This document shows, piece after piece, positions 31,859 through 40,298 of a DNA stretch of 64,000 nt; within the stretch, counting starts at the first letter, position 1, and every line of letters begins with the position of its first letter. Both the position numbers and the translations under genes were made by a program. Below the pieces are notes generated by a model. It saw only the letters and a list, made by a program, of their open reading frames with translations, ran no database searches and was not told the DNA's origin. This DNA comes from Nonomuraea helvata (GTDB lineage Bacteria; Actinomycetota; Actinomycetes; Streptosporangiales; Streptosporangiaceae), in the NCBI RefSeq assembly GCF_039535785.1, contig NZ_BAAAXV010000001.1:1302001-1366000 (forward strand). Reading direction: 5' to 3'.

Positions 31859-32964
31859 CCACCACCCAAGCCGCAGTCGTCGAATCGCCGGGAGCGGCGT
31901 TCACGCTCCGGGACGTCGAGCTGGACGCCCCGCGCGAGGGCGAGATCCTCGTCCGGATGAAGGCCGCCGGCATCTGCCACACCGACCTCACGGTGGCGGC
32001 GGGGCACATCCCGTTCCCGCTGCCGGGCGTGCTCGGGCACGAGGGGGCCGGCGTCGTGGAGGAGACCGGCCCCGGCGTGACCAAGGTCAAGCCGGGCGAC
32101 CACGTCGTCCTCACCTTCACCTCGTGCGGGAGCTGCGCCTCCTGCCGGGTCGGCCACCCCGCCTACTGCACGACCTGGATCCCGCAGAACCTCATCGGCG
32201 GCAAGCGCGCCGACGGCAGCTCGCCGATCAGCAGGGGCGGAGTCGCGCTCGGCGGGCGGTTCTTCGGCCAGTCGTCGTTCGCCCGCCACTCCATCGCCGA
32301 CGAGCGCAGCGTCGTCAAGGTCGACCCGGACCTGCCGTTCGAGCTGCTGGCCCCGCTGGCCTGCAGCGTCCAGACCGGCACCGGCGCGGTGTGGAACACG
32401 CTGCGCCCGGAGCCCGGCACGTCCATCGCGGTGATCGGCACGGGCGCGGTGGGCCTGGCCGCCATCATGGGCGCGGCGCTCACCCCGGTCAGCCAGATCA
32501 TCGCCGTGGGCCGGCAGGCGGCGCAGCTCGAGCTGGCCGCCAAGATCGGCGCCACCCACACCGTCGACTCGACCGGCCTGGACCTGGCCGGCGAGCTACG
32601 GAAGATCACCGGCGGCGCCGGCGTCGACTACGTGGTCGAGGCGGTGGGCAACCCCGAGGTGCTGCGCGCCGGCATCGAGGCGCTCGCCCCGCGCGGCGCG
32701 GTGGCCGTCGTGGGCGCTCCGCCGTACGGGGTGGAGGTCTCGGTCGACGTGCACCGGCTGCTGCCGGGGCGGCGGATCCTCGGCGTCTGCGAGGGCGACA
32801 GCGACCCCGACCGGCTCATCCCGCTGCTGGCGCGGCTGATCCGCGGCGGCCGGCTGCCCGTGCAGCCGCTCATCAGAGAGTACGACTTCGCCGACATCCA
32901 GGCCGCGGCGGACGACTTCAGGTCCGGCAAGAACATCAAGACGATTCTGCGGTTCGACGCGTGA
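31855..32964 (+). CDS. Zinc-dependent alcohol dehydrogenase (aryl/benzyl alcohol type)
   Basis: A 369-aa MDR dehydrogenase. Catalytic zinc ligands are in AAGICHTDL and GHEGAGVVE; the structural zinc site CGSCASCRVGHPAYC is complete with four Cys. The coenzyme fold has AVIGTGAVGLAAIMGA. Length and motifs fit NAD-dependent aryl-alcohol/class III-like enzymes. The GTG at 31855 overlaps the preceding stop. With the other dehydrogenase it gives the cluster two distinct alcohol/aldehyde redox steps. Confidence 0.9.
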   Translation: MTTTQAAVVESPGAAFTLRDVELDAPREGEILVRMKAAGICHTDLTVAAGHIPFPLPGVLGHEGAGVVEETGPGVTKVKPGDHVVLTFTSCGSCASCRVGHPAYCTTWIPQNLIGGKRADGSSPISRGGVALGGRFFGQSSFARHSIADERSVVKVDPDLPFELLAPLACSVQTGTGAVWNTLRPEPGTSIAVIGTGAVGLAAIMGAALTPVSQIIAVGRQAAQLELAAKIGATHTVDSTGLDLAGELRKITGGAGVDYVVEAVGNPEVLRAGIEALAPRGAVAVVGAPPYGVEVSVDVHRLLPGRRILGVCEGDSDPDRLIPLLARLIRGGRLPVQPLIREYDFADIQAAADDFRSGKNIKTILRFDA

Positions 32965-32983
32965 CCGACGTTTGGAGCCAGGA

Positions 32984-33979
32984 ATGAACACCTTCGAGCT
33001 CGGCGACTTCCGGCTCACCTCAGGCGACACGCTTCCCGGTGCCCGGCTGGCGTACCAGACCTTCGGTGAGCTGAACCAGGCCAAGGACAACGTGGTCGTG
33101 TTCCCGACCTTCCTCGGCGCTCCCCCCGAGGTGCTCAACGGCTGGATCGGCGAGAACCGTGCGCTCGATCCCCGCACCCACTTCATCGTGCTGCCCGGCC
33201 ACTTCGGCCTCCCGCCGTCCTCCGCGCCGAGCAACACCCCGGCGAGACCCTTCCCCGCCGTCACCGTCGCCGACGACGTCATCGCCCAGCAGCGGCTGCT
33301 GGAGGAGGTGTTCGGCGTGCGCGAGATCCGGCTGGCGCTCGGCTGGTCGATCGGCGCGATCCAGGTGTACGAGTGGGCGCTGCGCTTCGGCGACCTCGTA
33401 CGGAGCATCGCCCCCATCGCCGGGGCGCCCACCCCGCCACCGTGGACGAAGCTCTGGCTGAAGACGGTGGTGGAGGAGCCCATCACCGCGGACCCGAACT
33501 ACGCCGACGGCGGCTACGCGTACGCGGCGAGCGTCAGCGGCGGCCTGGCCCGGGTCGCGCACGGCTCGGCGCTGACCGCCCCGCCCCGCACGTTCTACTA
33601 CGACAGCTCCGAGGTCTGGCGCACGCTGGGCTTCGACAGCGTGGACGCGTTCGTCGAGGGCTTCTGGGAGGGCTTCTGGCTCCCGCAGGACCCCAACGAC
33701 GTGGTCACCCAGGCCCGCAAGGCCCGCTTCGCCTGGCCGGGGGCCAGGGGCGAGTCCCTGCGTGAGGTCCTGGGCCGGATCAAGGCGAAGACCACGATCG
33801 CCGCCTTCACTGGCGACGCGCTGTTCCCGCCGGACGAGCTCAGGCAGTACGCCGAGTGGATCCCCGGCGCGACGTTCCGTCAGATCGACAGCGTCTACGG
33901 CCATCTGGCCACGTTCGGGCTGGCCGAGCCCGACGTGAAGGCCATCGACGACGTCATCCGGCACGCGCTGGAGAGCTAG
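32984..33979 (+). CDS. Alpha/beta hydrolase, homoserine-acetyltransferase (MetX)-like
   Basis: A 331-aa alpha/beta-fold protein. The start region ARLAYQTFGELN and the elbow ALGWSIGAIQVYEWA resemble MetX-type acyltransferases. FTGDALFPPDELRQY supplies the acid region and SVYGHLATFG the His. It is shorter than genuine MetX (about 370 aa) and is not in a methionine locus, so a hydrolase or acyltransferase of the pathway is more likely. The ATG follows TTGGAGCCAGGA, 19 bases after the dehydrogenase stop. It could release the product from the PKS acyl carrier, which has no thioesterase; that is inference. Confidence 0.78.
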   Translation: MNTFELGDFRLTSGDTLPGARLAYQTFGELNQAKDNVVVFPTFLGAPPEVLNGWIGENRALDPRTHFIVLPGHFGLPPSSAPSNTPARPFPAVTVADDVIAQQRLLEEVFGVREIRLALGWSIGAIQVYEWALRFGDLVRSIAPIAGAPTPPPWTKLWLKTVVEEPITADPNYADGGYAYAASVSGGLARVAHGSALTAPPRTFYYDSSEVWRTLGFDSVDAFVEGFWEGFWLPQDPNDVVTQARKARFAWPGARGESLREVLGRIKAKTTIAAFTGDALFPPDELRQYAEWIPGATFRQIDSVYGHLATFGLAEPDVKAIDDVIRHALES

Positions 33980-33981
33980 CC

Positions 33982-34284
33982 GTGTCCGAGTCGGAGTTCG
34001 TCAGGTTCCTGGATGCGGCGCGGTCGGATCCCGAGCTGCTGGCCCGCTACTCCCCCATGGACCTCACCCGGGTCCTGTTCCACGCCCGCAACGACGGGTT
34101 CGCCTTCACCGAGGCCGACGCCGAGCGGGTCATCGGCCGGCTGGAGGCGGATGTCGTCATCCACAAGGACAAGGAGCCGTTCGACGGGAGCAGCACCCTG
34201 TGGCGGCACATGTGGGGCACGCGCTACCTCGACTACCTGGTCGACCACGTGGTCGCCCGCTACTCCCCCGAGGAGCTGGCATGA
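33982..34284 (+). CDS. Nif11-like small protein, first of a tandem pair
   Basis: A 100-aa protein. The first about 60 residues resemble a Nif11 domain: VRFLDAARSDPELLARY, then a helix break, then DGFAFTEADAERVIGRLE. The C-terminus has TLWRHMWGTRYLDYLVDHVV, which matches FPLWGLLWGRYYLEFLVFDL of the next protein. No Cys/Ser/Thr-rich core or GG cleavage site is present, unlike Nif11-type RiPP precursors. The GTG start lies two bases after the previous stop, and the end overlaps the next ATG (ATGA). It may be a carrier, chaperone or binding subunit. Confidence 0.65.
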   Translation: MSESEFVRFLDAARSDPELLARYSPMDLTRVLFHARNDGFAFTEADAERVIGRLEADVVIHKDKEPFDGSSTLWRHMWGTRYLDYLVDHVVARYSPEELA

Positions 34285-34601
34285 GCGAAGGGAACGTCAT
34301 CGGGTTCCTGCGCGGCCTGGCCGAGCGGCCCGATCTGGTCGACCGGCTCAAGGACAAATCCAAGGACGCGGTCATCGCGGCCGCCGCCGCCGCCGGGCAG
34401 CCGTTCACCGCGCAGGAGTTCAACGCCTTGGTCTGGGAGCTGGAGGCGCGGCTGGCGCGCGAGCGCGGCGAGGAGTTCAACGAGCGGTTCCCGCTCTGGG
34501 GCCTGCTGTGGGGCCGGTACTACCTGGAGTTCCTCGTCTTCGACCTCGTGCCCAGCCTCGACGAGACCGGCCTCCTGGTCGGATTGGAGCGCAAGCCATG
34601 A
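34281..34601 (+). CDS. Nif11-like small protein, second of a tandem pair
   Basis: A 106-aa paralogue of the preceding protein. VIGFLRGLAERPDLVDRL, AAAAGQPFTAQEFNALVW and LEARLARERGEE follow the Nif11 pattern (repeated helix, then AxxxGxxFTxxE). The shared C-terminal LWxxxWGxxYLxxLV motif follows, and the protein ends without a core peptide. Both ends overlap neighbours (ATGA before, ATGATG after), so stoichiometric co-expression with the two hydrolases is expected. The function is unknown. Confidence 0.65.
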   Translation: MSEGNVIGFLRGLAERPDLVDRLKDKSKDAVIAAAAAAGQPFTAQEFNALVWELEARLARERGEEFNERFPLWGLLWGRYYLEFLVFDLVPSLDETGLLVGLERKP

Positions 34602-35488
34602 TGCGAAACGCCCTGTACATCGGGCGCGAATGGAACGTCGACCACGACCTGCGGGCGCCGGTGACCGACGCCGAGCTCAGGTACACGGTGATCGGCGAGG
34701 GCGAGCCCGTGCTGTGCATCCACGGCACCAGCATCGCCGACAGCCTCATCACCCCCATGCGGTTCTACCCGCCGCTGCTGCAGGACTACCAGCTCATCAG
34801 CTACTACCGGGCCGGCTACAACGGCAGCACGCTGGACAAGCCCGAGCTGAGCATCGAGGGCGGCGCGCAGCACGTCGCCGAGCTGCTCGACCACCTGGGC
34901 ATCGAGAAGGCGCACATCATGGCCTTCTCCTTCGGCGGCGTGATCGCCTTCCAGTTCCTGCTGTCCTACCCGGAGCGGGCGCACAGCGCGATCCTGCTGG
35001 AGCCGTACCTGCCGCGTGAGGCGCCGGACGCGATCAGCGCCAACGTCGACGCCTTCATGAACGCGATGAAGCTGTACGAGACGGGCGACAAGCTCGGCGC
35101 GGCGCAGCTCTACATGGAGGCGGTGTGCGGGCCGAGCTTCCTGCCCGCGGTGGAGATGACCGGGCCGCTCGACGTGTGGGACCGCGTCGAGGCGTGCGTC
35201 GACACGACCTTTACGGTGGACTTCCCGGCGATCTCGCAGTGGGGCTTCAAGCCGTCGGAGGCCGACCAGCTGGTCACGCGGAAGCCGGACATGCCGGTGC
35301 TGGCCGTGATGGGCCTCGACAGCGAGTCGGTGATGCCGGGGTTCCGCGACGCGCAGCGCTTCCTCATGAACTGGCTGCCGCAGGCGGAGCGGTGCGGCAT
35401 CCCCAACGCCACGCACGGGCTGCAGAGCATGAACCCGGTGGCCGTCGGCGAGGCCGCGCACGCGTTCCTCAAGCGGAACCCGATGTGA
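34598..35488 (+). CDS. Alpha/beta hydrolase
   Basis: A 296-aa alpha/beta-fold hydrolase. The oxyanion strand is VLCIHGTSI, the nucleophile elbow is MAFSFGGVIAF, the acid lies near VMGLDSES and the His is in NATHGLQS. ATGATG at 34598 overlaps the preceding stop; the start could be either ATG. It is the last gene of the run and is followed by a 12-bp bidirectional hairpin. The substrate is unknown; it is a second candidate for product release or ester/lactone hydrolysis. Confidence 0.85.
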   Translation: MMRNALYIGREWNVDHDLRAPVTDAELRYTVIGEGEPVLCIHGTSIADSLITPMRFYPPLLQDYQLISYYRAGYNGSTLDKPELSIEGGAQHVAELLDHLGIEKAHIMAFSFGGVIAFQFLLSYPERAHSAILLEPYLPREAPDAISANVDAFMNAMKLYETGDKLGAAQLYMEAVCGPSFLPAVEMTGPLDVWDRVEACVDTTFTVDFPAISQWGFKPSEADQLVTRKPDMPVLAVMGLDSESVMPGFRDAQRFLMNWLPQAERCGIPNATHGLQSMNPVAVGEAAHAFLKRNPM

Positions 35489-35494
35489 GATCCG

Positions 35495-35533
35495 TGCGCC
35501 CTGTCATCCGACCCTGTCGGCTGACAGGGCGCA
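35495..35533. terminator. 12-bp perfect inverted repeat between convergent genes
   Basis: TGCGCCCTGTCA (35495-35506) pairs exactly with TGACAGGGCGCA (35522-35533). It lies in the 50-base gap between the hydrolase and the SIMPL gene and probably ends transcription from both sides. Confidence 0.75.
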
Positions 35534-35538
35534 TGTTC

Positions 35539-36138
35539 TCAACCGAAGTCGTAGCCGACCTGGACGTTGACCGTGAGTGTCTCCCGGCCGGGGCTGACCG
35601 AGGCGCCGGCCTCCGCCACCGCCGCAGCCAGCCGCATCGGCTGCGGGCCGCGCCCGATCTCCTCCTTCACCGAGACCACGCGGCCCAGCGGGCGGCCGGC
35701 CAGCTCGGCGTAGTGGGCGGCCTTGGCGGCGGCGTCCCGGAACGCCCTCGCCCTGGCCTCCTTCAGGAAGCCCGACGGGTCGGACACCTCGAACGCCACG
35801 CCGTTCAGCCTGGCCTCCTCCCCCACCCCGGCCACCGTGTCGATGACATGATCGGCCCGCGACAGGTCGCGGACGATCACCTCCACGCCCTGGACGGCCC
35901 GGTAGGCGGCCACCTTGGGGTACGCCTCGTACTCCGGCCCCAGCGACAGCTCCACCGTCCGCACGTCCTCGGCGGCGACGCCTGCCCGGGCCAGCGTCTC
36001 GGCCAGCCGCGCGGCGGCGGATCTGGCGGCGGCGAAGGACTCCGCGGCGGAGGCCCTGCGGACCTCGACGCCCGCGTGCAGCCGCAGGATGTCGGGCGCG
36101 GCCAGGACCGCGCCTTCGCCGATGACGGTGATATCCAC
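35539..36138 (-). CDS. SIMPL (DUF541) domain protein
   Basis: A 199-aa protein. DITVIGEGAVLAAPDIL begins the DUF541 fold (usual GxGxxxxxPD start), and ARARAFRDAAAKAAHYAEL with GRVVSVKEE are typical of its middle. The family occurs in bacterial periplasmic and cytosolic proteins of unclear function; eukaryotic SIMPL links to kinase signalling. No signal peptide is present here. The GTG at 36138 follows GAGGGGG by five bases; an extended start to 36267 is less likely. It lies downstream of the DUF998-hydrolase gene on the same strand. Confidence 0.8.
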   Translation of the reverse strand: MDITVIGEGAVLAAPDILRLHAGVEVRRASAAESFAAARSAAARLAETLARAGVAAEDVRTVELSLGPEYEAYPKVAAYRAVQGVEVIVRDLSRADHVIDTVAGVGEEARLNGVAFEVSDPSGFLKEARARAFRDAAAKAAHYAELAGRPLGRVVSVKEEIGRGPQPMRLAAAVAEAGASVSPGRETLTVNVQVGYDFG

Positions 36139-36205
36139 ACCAACCCCCTCGGATACGGGTCCCGCATCGATCCTAGGGCGCACAGACCGTGCGCCGAGGA
36201 AACCG

Positions 36206-37576
36206 TCATCCGTCCGGGACGGCGTCGGCGATCGCCTGAGGGTTCTCCAGCAGGATCCGGCGGCCACACTGCGGCAGGCGTACGAGCCGGGCGGACAGCA
36301 GGCCCGCCAGGCGGACGGCGTCGCGCGCGCCCGTGCTGATCACCGTGACCGGCACGTCGGGCAGCGGCCGGTCCGCCCTCATCCGGTGCAGGTCGGCGAC
36401 CATGTCGCGGCGGGCCAGCCACTCCCCTGCGACCGCGGCGGACACCTTGCCCACGCGGTAGACGCCGTACGGGTCGCGCATCCCGGTGAGCAGCCGGTGC
36501 GCCGGAGGCCCCGCGAGGCGGGCCAGGGCCGTCGCGCCCCACGTGCCGCCCAGCGCCGGCAGCCACCGGCAGGCGCCCGCGGCCGGCGCGAACGGCGTGC
36601 GCTCCCGGACTCCTGCCGGGTCGACCAGGACGAGCCCGGCCACGCGGAGCGGGTGCAGCCTGGCGAACGCCTCCGCGTGCCAGCAGCCCACGCCCTGGGC
36701 CACGACGGTCACCCGTTCCGGGTGCGCGGGGGCCAGCGCGGCCAGGCGGGCGGCCTCGCCGTACAGGGTGGGCGGGTCGGGCGAGCACGGGCTGAGGCCG
36801 AGGCCCGGCCGGTCGAAGCGGATGACGCGATGGGTCGCGGCCAGCCGCGCGGCCACCGCGTCCCAGTGGTACCAGGCGCCCCCGAGCCCGGCGGCGACGA
36901 TCACGGCGGGACCGGCGCCCTGCTCGACCACGTGCGGCCGAGGCTCCTCCGGCGGCGCCGACACGCGGGCGGTCACGTCGTCCGAGACGAGCAGGTGGAG
37001 CGCCGCGTACACCAGCCAGATCGCGAACGCGGTCAGCTGCGCCCGGTGCGCGATCCCCACGCCGTGCCCGTCGGCGTGCGCGGCCAGCACGAGCAGCGTG
37101 GCCGCCAGCCCCAGCCAGGTGAACAGCCACGACACCCACGAGCGCCACCGCGAGCTGAGCAGCGCCATCGCGACCAGCGCGGCGGCCGTGGCCAGCACGC
37201 CCGCCAGCAGGTGCGCGTAGTGCGCGGACGACATCGTCCGCCGCCCGCAGGACGGGTCGCTCAGCTCGGCGCAGTCCAGCGGGAACAGCCCGGTCGCGAG
37301 GTTGAGCAGCCCGAAGGCGGCCAGCGCCAGCCAGCCCCGCCCCTCGCGCGCCGACCTCGGCACCATCGCCACCCCGAACGCGCACGCCAGCCCCGACAGC
37401 ACGTCGCTGACCCGGAACAGCCGCGTCCACGGCTGGTCGCGGGCGGCCAGCTCGCTGACGTACCCGTCGGTCCTGTCGACCTCCGGCGTGGTGAACTGGC
37501 CGGTGATCCACGCGCTGCCCAGCACCGCCGCCACGATGAGCGCGCAGGCCGCGAGCACGTACAACCTTCGCTCCAC
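36206..37576 (-). CDS. DUF998 membrane domain fused to an alpha/beta hydrolase-like domain
   Basis: A 456-aa fusion. Residues 1-205 have six hydrophobic segments in DUF998 style (ITGQFTTPEVDRTDGYVSEL, LATGLFPLDCAE, SSAHYAHLLAGVLATAAAL). Residues about 220-456 follow an alpha/beta hydrolase: AVIVAAGLGGAWYHWDAVA, RVIRFDRPGLGLS and VLVDPAG. The nucleophile position reads VVAQGVGCW where active members have GxSxG, so the catalytic Ser is Gly. The hydrolase half is probably inactive as a Ser hydrolase and may bind a ligand on the cytosolic face. The start is ATG 37576. Confidence 0.8.
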   Translation of the reverse strand: MERRLYVLAACALIVAAVLGSAWITGQFTTPEVDRTDGYVSELAARDQPWTRLFRVSDVLSGLACAFGVAMVPRSAREGRGWLALAAFGLLNLATGLFPLDCAELSDPSCGRRTMSSAHYAHLLAGVLATAAALVAMALLSSRWRSWVSWLFTWLGLAATLLVLAAHADGHGVGIAHRAQLTAFAIWLVYAALHLLVSDDVTARVSAPPEEPRPHVVEQGAGPAVIVAAGLGGAWYHWDAVAARLAATHRVIRFDRPGLGLSPCSPDPPTLYGEAARLAALAPAHPERVTVVAQGVGCWHAEAFARLHPLRVAGLVLVDPAGVRERTPFAPAAGACRWLPALGGTWGATALARLAGPPAHRLLTGMRDPYGVYRVGKVSAAVAGEWLARRDMVADLHRMRADRPLPDVPVTVISTGARDAVRLAGLLSARLVRLPQCGRRILLENPQAIADAVPDG

Positions 37577-37613
37577 GTGAGCATTAGATCACCTTAAGTG
37601 ACATTACGTGCTG

Positions 37614-38174
37614 TCAGAGGCCGGGCGCGCCCCAGACCGGGAACCAGCGGCTGAGATCCTTCTCCAGCGGCAGCTCGCCCTCCAGGACGCCTCTCACCTG
37701 AAGTTCGAGCGCGTTGTCCCGCCGCTGCCCGGGGAGCGGGGCGAACGGGTAGAAGGTGCCGCGCTTGTACAGGTACACGATCGACAGGCGACCGCCGTCG
37801 TCCTGGCCGGCGAAGGAGACCAGCGAGCAGAGCAAGGAGGGGCCGAACCCGGCCGACTCCAGCGACGAGTTGACCGCGTGCATCTCGGTGACCAGGTCGC
37901 CGAGCTGGTCGGGCGAGCGGCGCACCAGAAGCCAGGTGTAGCCGTACGAGTCGTGCGACTCCTCGACGCGCTCGCCGAGCAGCGCCTTGACGTCGCGTTC
38001 GAGTGTGGCGAACGCGCCGCCCTCCGCGGCCCTGAAGGCCACCGAGCCGAGGCCGGTGGGCACGAGCCCGGTCGCGGCCTGCAGCGTCACGGCGGCGGAC
38101 GGCAGGGCGAACAGCGCGTCGAGGTTGGGTTTGACCGGTTTCGAGCGGCCGAGCAGCGCGTCGAGCCAGCCCAT
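37614..38174 (-). CDS. pspAB: PspA-associated protein PspAB
   Basis: A 186-aa protein beginning MGWLDALLGRSKPVKPNLDALFAL, the characteristic start of actinobacterial PspAB. It has no membrane segment. It is the last gene of the pspA-pspAA-htpX-pspAB run, six bases after the htpX stop. PspAB is linked by conservation to PspA membrane-stress modules, but its biochemical role is not established. Confidence 0.85.
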   Translation of the reverse strand: MGWLDALLGRSKPVKPNLDALFALPSAAVTLQAATGLVPTGLGSVAFRAAEGGAFATLERDVKALLGERVEESHDSYGYTWLLVRRSPDQLGDLVTEMHAVNSSLESAGFGPSLLCSLVSFAGQDDGGRLSIVYLYKRGTFYPFAPLPGQRRDNALELQVRGVLEGELPLEKDLSRWFPVWGAPGL

Positions 38175-38180
38175 GCCGGG

Positions 38181-39080
38181 TCAGCCCCTTCCGAGCTGTT
38201 TGGAGATGTTCGTCAGCTGCTCCAGCCGCCGTTCGAGCGACGGGTGGGTGGAGAACAGGTTCGCCAGCGACTCACCCGGGCGGGCCGCCGGGGCGAAGTA
38301 GAAGGCGTTGAACGGCGCCGCCTCGCGCAGGTCCTGCGTCGGGATCCTGGCCATGTCGCCGCTGATCCGCACCAGCGCGCTGGCCAGGGCGGACGGGCGC
38401 TGGGTGAGCAGCGCGCCCGCGCGGTCGGCCGACAGCTCGCGGTAGCGCGACAGGGCCCGGGTGAGCAGGAAGCTGATGGCGTACACGACGACGGAGACGA
38501 TCAGGATGATCAGGCCGACGGGCACGCCGCCCTGGTTGTCGCTGCGGCGTCCGCCGAGCCCCGTGTAGAGGGCGAACCTGGTCATGAGCCCCGCCAGGAT
38601 GCCGAGGAACGAGGCGATCGTCATGACGGCGACGTCGCGGTGGGCGACGTGCGACAGTTCGTGGGCGAGCACGCCTTCGAGCTCCTGAGGCTCGAGGCGG
38701 CGCAGGATGCCGGTCGTCACGCAGACGACGGCTCTCTTCTGGTTGCGGCCGGTGGCGAACGCGTTGGGGACGTCGGAATCCGCGATCGCCACCCGCGGCT
38801 TGGGCATGTCGGCGAGCGCGCACAGCCGGTCGATCAGGCCGTGCAGCTCGGGAGCCTCCTGCGGCGAGACCTCCCGCCCATGCATCGCGAACAGCGCGAT
38901 GCGGTCGGACAGGAAGTACTGCACGAACAGCAGACCCCCGGCTATCACCAGCACGGTCAGCGCCCGCACGCCGAGGGCGATCAGGACGCCGACGAAAACG
39001 ACATAGAGCAACCCGAGCAGGAACATCGTCACGGCCATGCGGGCGGTCAGCCCGCGGTCGGACGCGTACCGCGTGCCCAC
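38181..39080 (-). CDS. htpX: Zinc metalloprotease HtpX
   Basis: A 299-aa membrane M48B protease. Two N-terminal transmembrane helices (VTMFLLGLLYVVFVGVLIAL and the following) precede the HEXXH motif in VLAHELSHVAHRD. More helices follow (GLIILIVSVVVYAISFLL). The third zinc ligand Glu lies in YRELSADRAGALL. HtpX degrades misfolded membrane proteins. The GTG at 39080 lies five bases after the pspAA stop. The placement inside a PspA module supports joint envelope-stress control. Confidence 0.92.
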   Translation of the reverse strand: MGTRYASDRGLTARMAVTMFLLGLLYVVFVGVLIALGVRALTVLVIAGGLLFVQYFLSDRIALFAMHGREVSPQEAPELHGLIDRLCALADMPKPRVAIADSDVPNAFATGRNQKRAVVCVTTGILRRLEPQELEGVLAHELSHVAHRDVAVMTIASFLGILAGLMTRFALYTGLGGRRSDNQGGVPVGLIILIVSVVVYAISFLLTRALSRYRELSADRAGALLTQRPSALASALVRISGDMARIPTQDLREAAPFNAFYFAPAARPGESLANLFSTHPSLERRLEQLTNISKQLGRG

Positions 39081-39085
39081 GGTGA

Positions 39086-39364
39086 TCAGCCCGGGATGAG
39101 GCCCTGGTCGCCCAGCATCTCCCGGACCTCCTCGATCGAGGCGTCCGCGGGGGGAAGGATCAGCTCTGACGGCTCAAGGCTGTCGTCGGGAAGCGCCTTG
39201 CCGACCTGGCGCACCTTGTCGAGCAGGGCGTGCAGCTTCGTGCGGAAGACCGGCTCGTCGCCGACCTCGATGGCCGCCTCGAGCTCGTTGTCGAGCTCGT
39301 TGAGCACCGCGATGTCCTCAGCGGAGATCTGCACCTGGCCCTCGCCCATGATCCTGACAATCAT
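39086..39364 (-). CDS. pspAA: PspA-associated protein PspAA
   Basis: A 92-aa protein (MIVRIMGEGQVQISAEDIAV, then ELDNELEAAIEVGDE) matching the PspAA family, which is found almost always beside actinobacterial pspA. Its ATG overlaps the pspA stop by four bases, so the two are co-translated. It probably binds or modulates PspA; no enzymatic motif is present. Confidence 0.87.
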   Translation of the reverse strand: MIVRIMGEGQVQISAEDIAVLNELDNELEAAIEVGDEPVFRTKLHALLDKVRQVGKALPDDSLEPSELILPPADASIEEVREMLGDQGLIPG

Positions 39365-40173
39365 GCGCCCTCCCCAGGCTGGCGAAGCTGCTGGGTGTTG
39401 CTCTGGCCGTGCTGCTGCGGCTGCGGCTGGGCCTGCTGCTGGCCCTGCTCGATGGCGGAGCGCGGCGCGGGACCCTGGCCCAGCTCGGCCTTCATCCTGG
39501 CCAGCTCCAGCTCGACGTCCATGCCGCCGCCCATGCGGTCGAGCTCGGCCTGGATGTCGTCGCCGCGGGTGCCGGTGAAGTCGTCGAGCGCGCCGCTGGC
39601 CAGCAGCTCGTCGATCGCGCCCGCGCGGGCCTGCATCTGCGCCGTCTTGTCCTCGGCGCGCTGGATCGCCAGGCCGACGTCGCCCATCTCCTCGGAGATG
39701 CCGGAGAACGCCTCGTTGATGCGGGTCTGCGCCTCGGCGGCGGTGTAGGTGGCCTTGATCGTCTCCTTCTTCGTACGGAAGGCGTCGACCTTGGCCTGCA
39801 GCCGCTGGGAAGCCGTGGTCAGCTTCTCCTCCTCGGCCTGCAGGTTGTCGTGCTGCACCTTGAGGTCGGCCATCTGCGCCTGCAGATTGGACCGCCGCTG
39901 CAGCGCCTCGCGGGCGAGGTCCTCGCGCCCCACGGACAGCGCCTTGCGGCCCTGGTCCTCGTAGCGCTGGGCCGTCTTCTCGAGGCCGGTTATCTGGAGC
40001 TCGACCCGCTTACGCGACGTGGCGACGTCGGCCACACCCCTGCGCACCTTCTGCAGCAGCTCGAGCTGCCGCTGGTAGGAGTAGTCAAGGGTCTCGCGCG
40101 GGTCCTCCATCTTGTCCAAAGCCTTGTTGGCCTTGGACTTGAAGATCATCGAAAGTCTCTTCATCACGCTCAT
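39361..40173 (-). CDS. pspA: Phage shock protein A / IM30 family
   Basis: A 270-aa PspA/Vipp1 protein. An amphipathic N-terminus (RLSMIFKSKANKALDKMEDP) is followed by a long coiled coil from about residue 25 to 190, then a Gln/Pro-rich tail (GQQQAQPQPQQHGQ). These proteins assemble ESCRT-III-like scaffolds on stressed membranes. An internal ATG three codons in (40164) is an alternative start. It is the first gene of the stress module, divergent from the DUF3043 gene. Confidence 0.92.
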   Translation of the reverse strand: MSVMKRLSMIFKSKANKALDKMEDPRETLDYSYQRQLELLQKVRRGVADVATSRKRVELQITGLEKTAQRYEDQGRKALSVGREDLAREALQRRSNLQAQMADLKVQHDNLQAEEEKLTTASQRLQAKVDAFRTKKETIKATYTAAEAQTRINEAFSGISEEMGDVGLAIQRAEDKTAQMQARAGAIDELLASGALDDFTGTRGDDIQAELDRMGGGMDVELELARMKAELGQGPAPRSAIEQGQQQAQPQPQQHGQSNTQQLRQPGEGA

Positions 40174-40285
40174 GCGCGTCGGCCGTCCCCTTCTAGGTCG
40201 TGCTGGTGTTCACCCAATGCAGCGCAGCCGCCTTGGGATTACCCTACGCATAACGCACGAGGGCGTCACTAAGTTGCAGTCCAGG

Positions 40286-40291
40286 TAGGGT
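40286..40291 (+). promoter_or_regulatory. -10 element TAGGGT before a leaderless DUF3043 gene
   Basis: TAGGGT ends seven bases before the GTG at 40299 and no ribosome binding site is present, the pattern of actinobacterial leaderless genes. Confidence 0.45.
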
Positions 40292-40298
40292 TGACGTC

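Noticed and set aside
33982..34601. RiPP precursor peptides
   Set aside because: The Nif11-like proteins have no GG cleavage site and no Cys/Ser/Thr-rich core, and no lanthipeptide, YcaO or radical SAM modifying enzyme is nearby.
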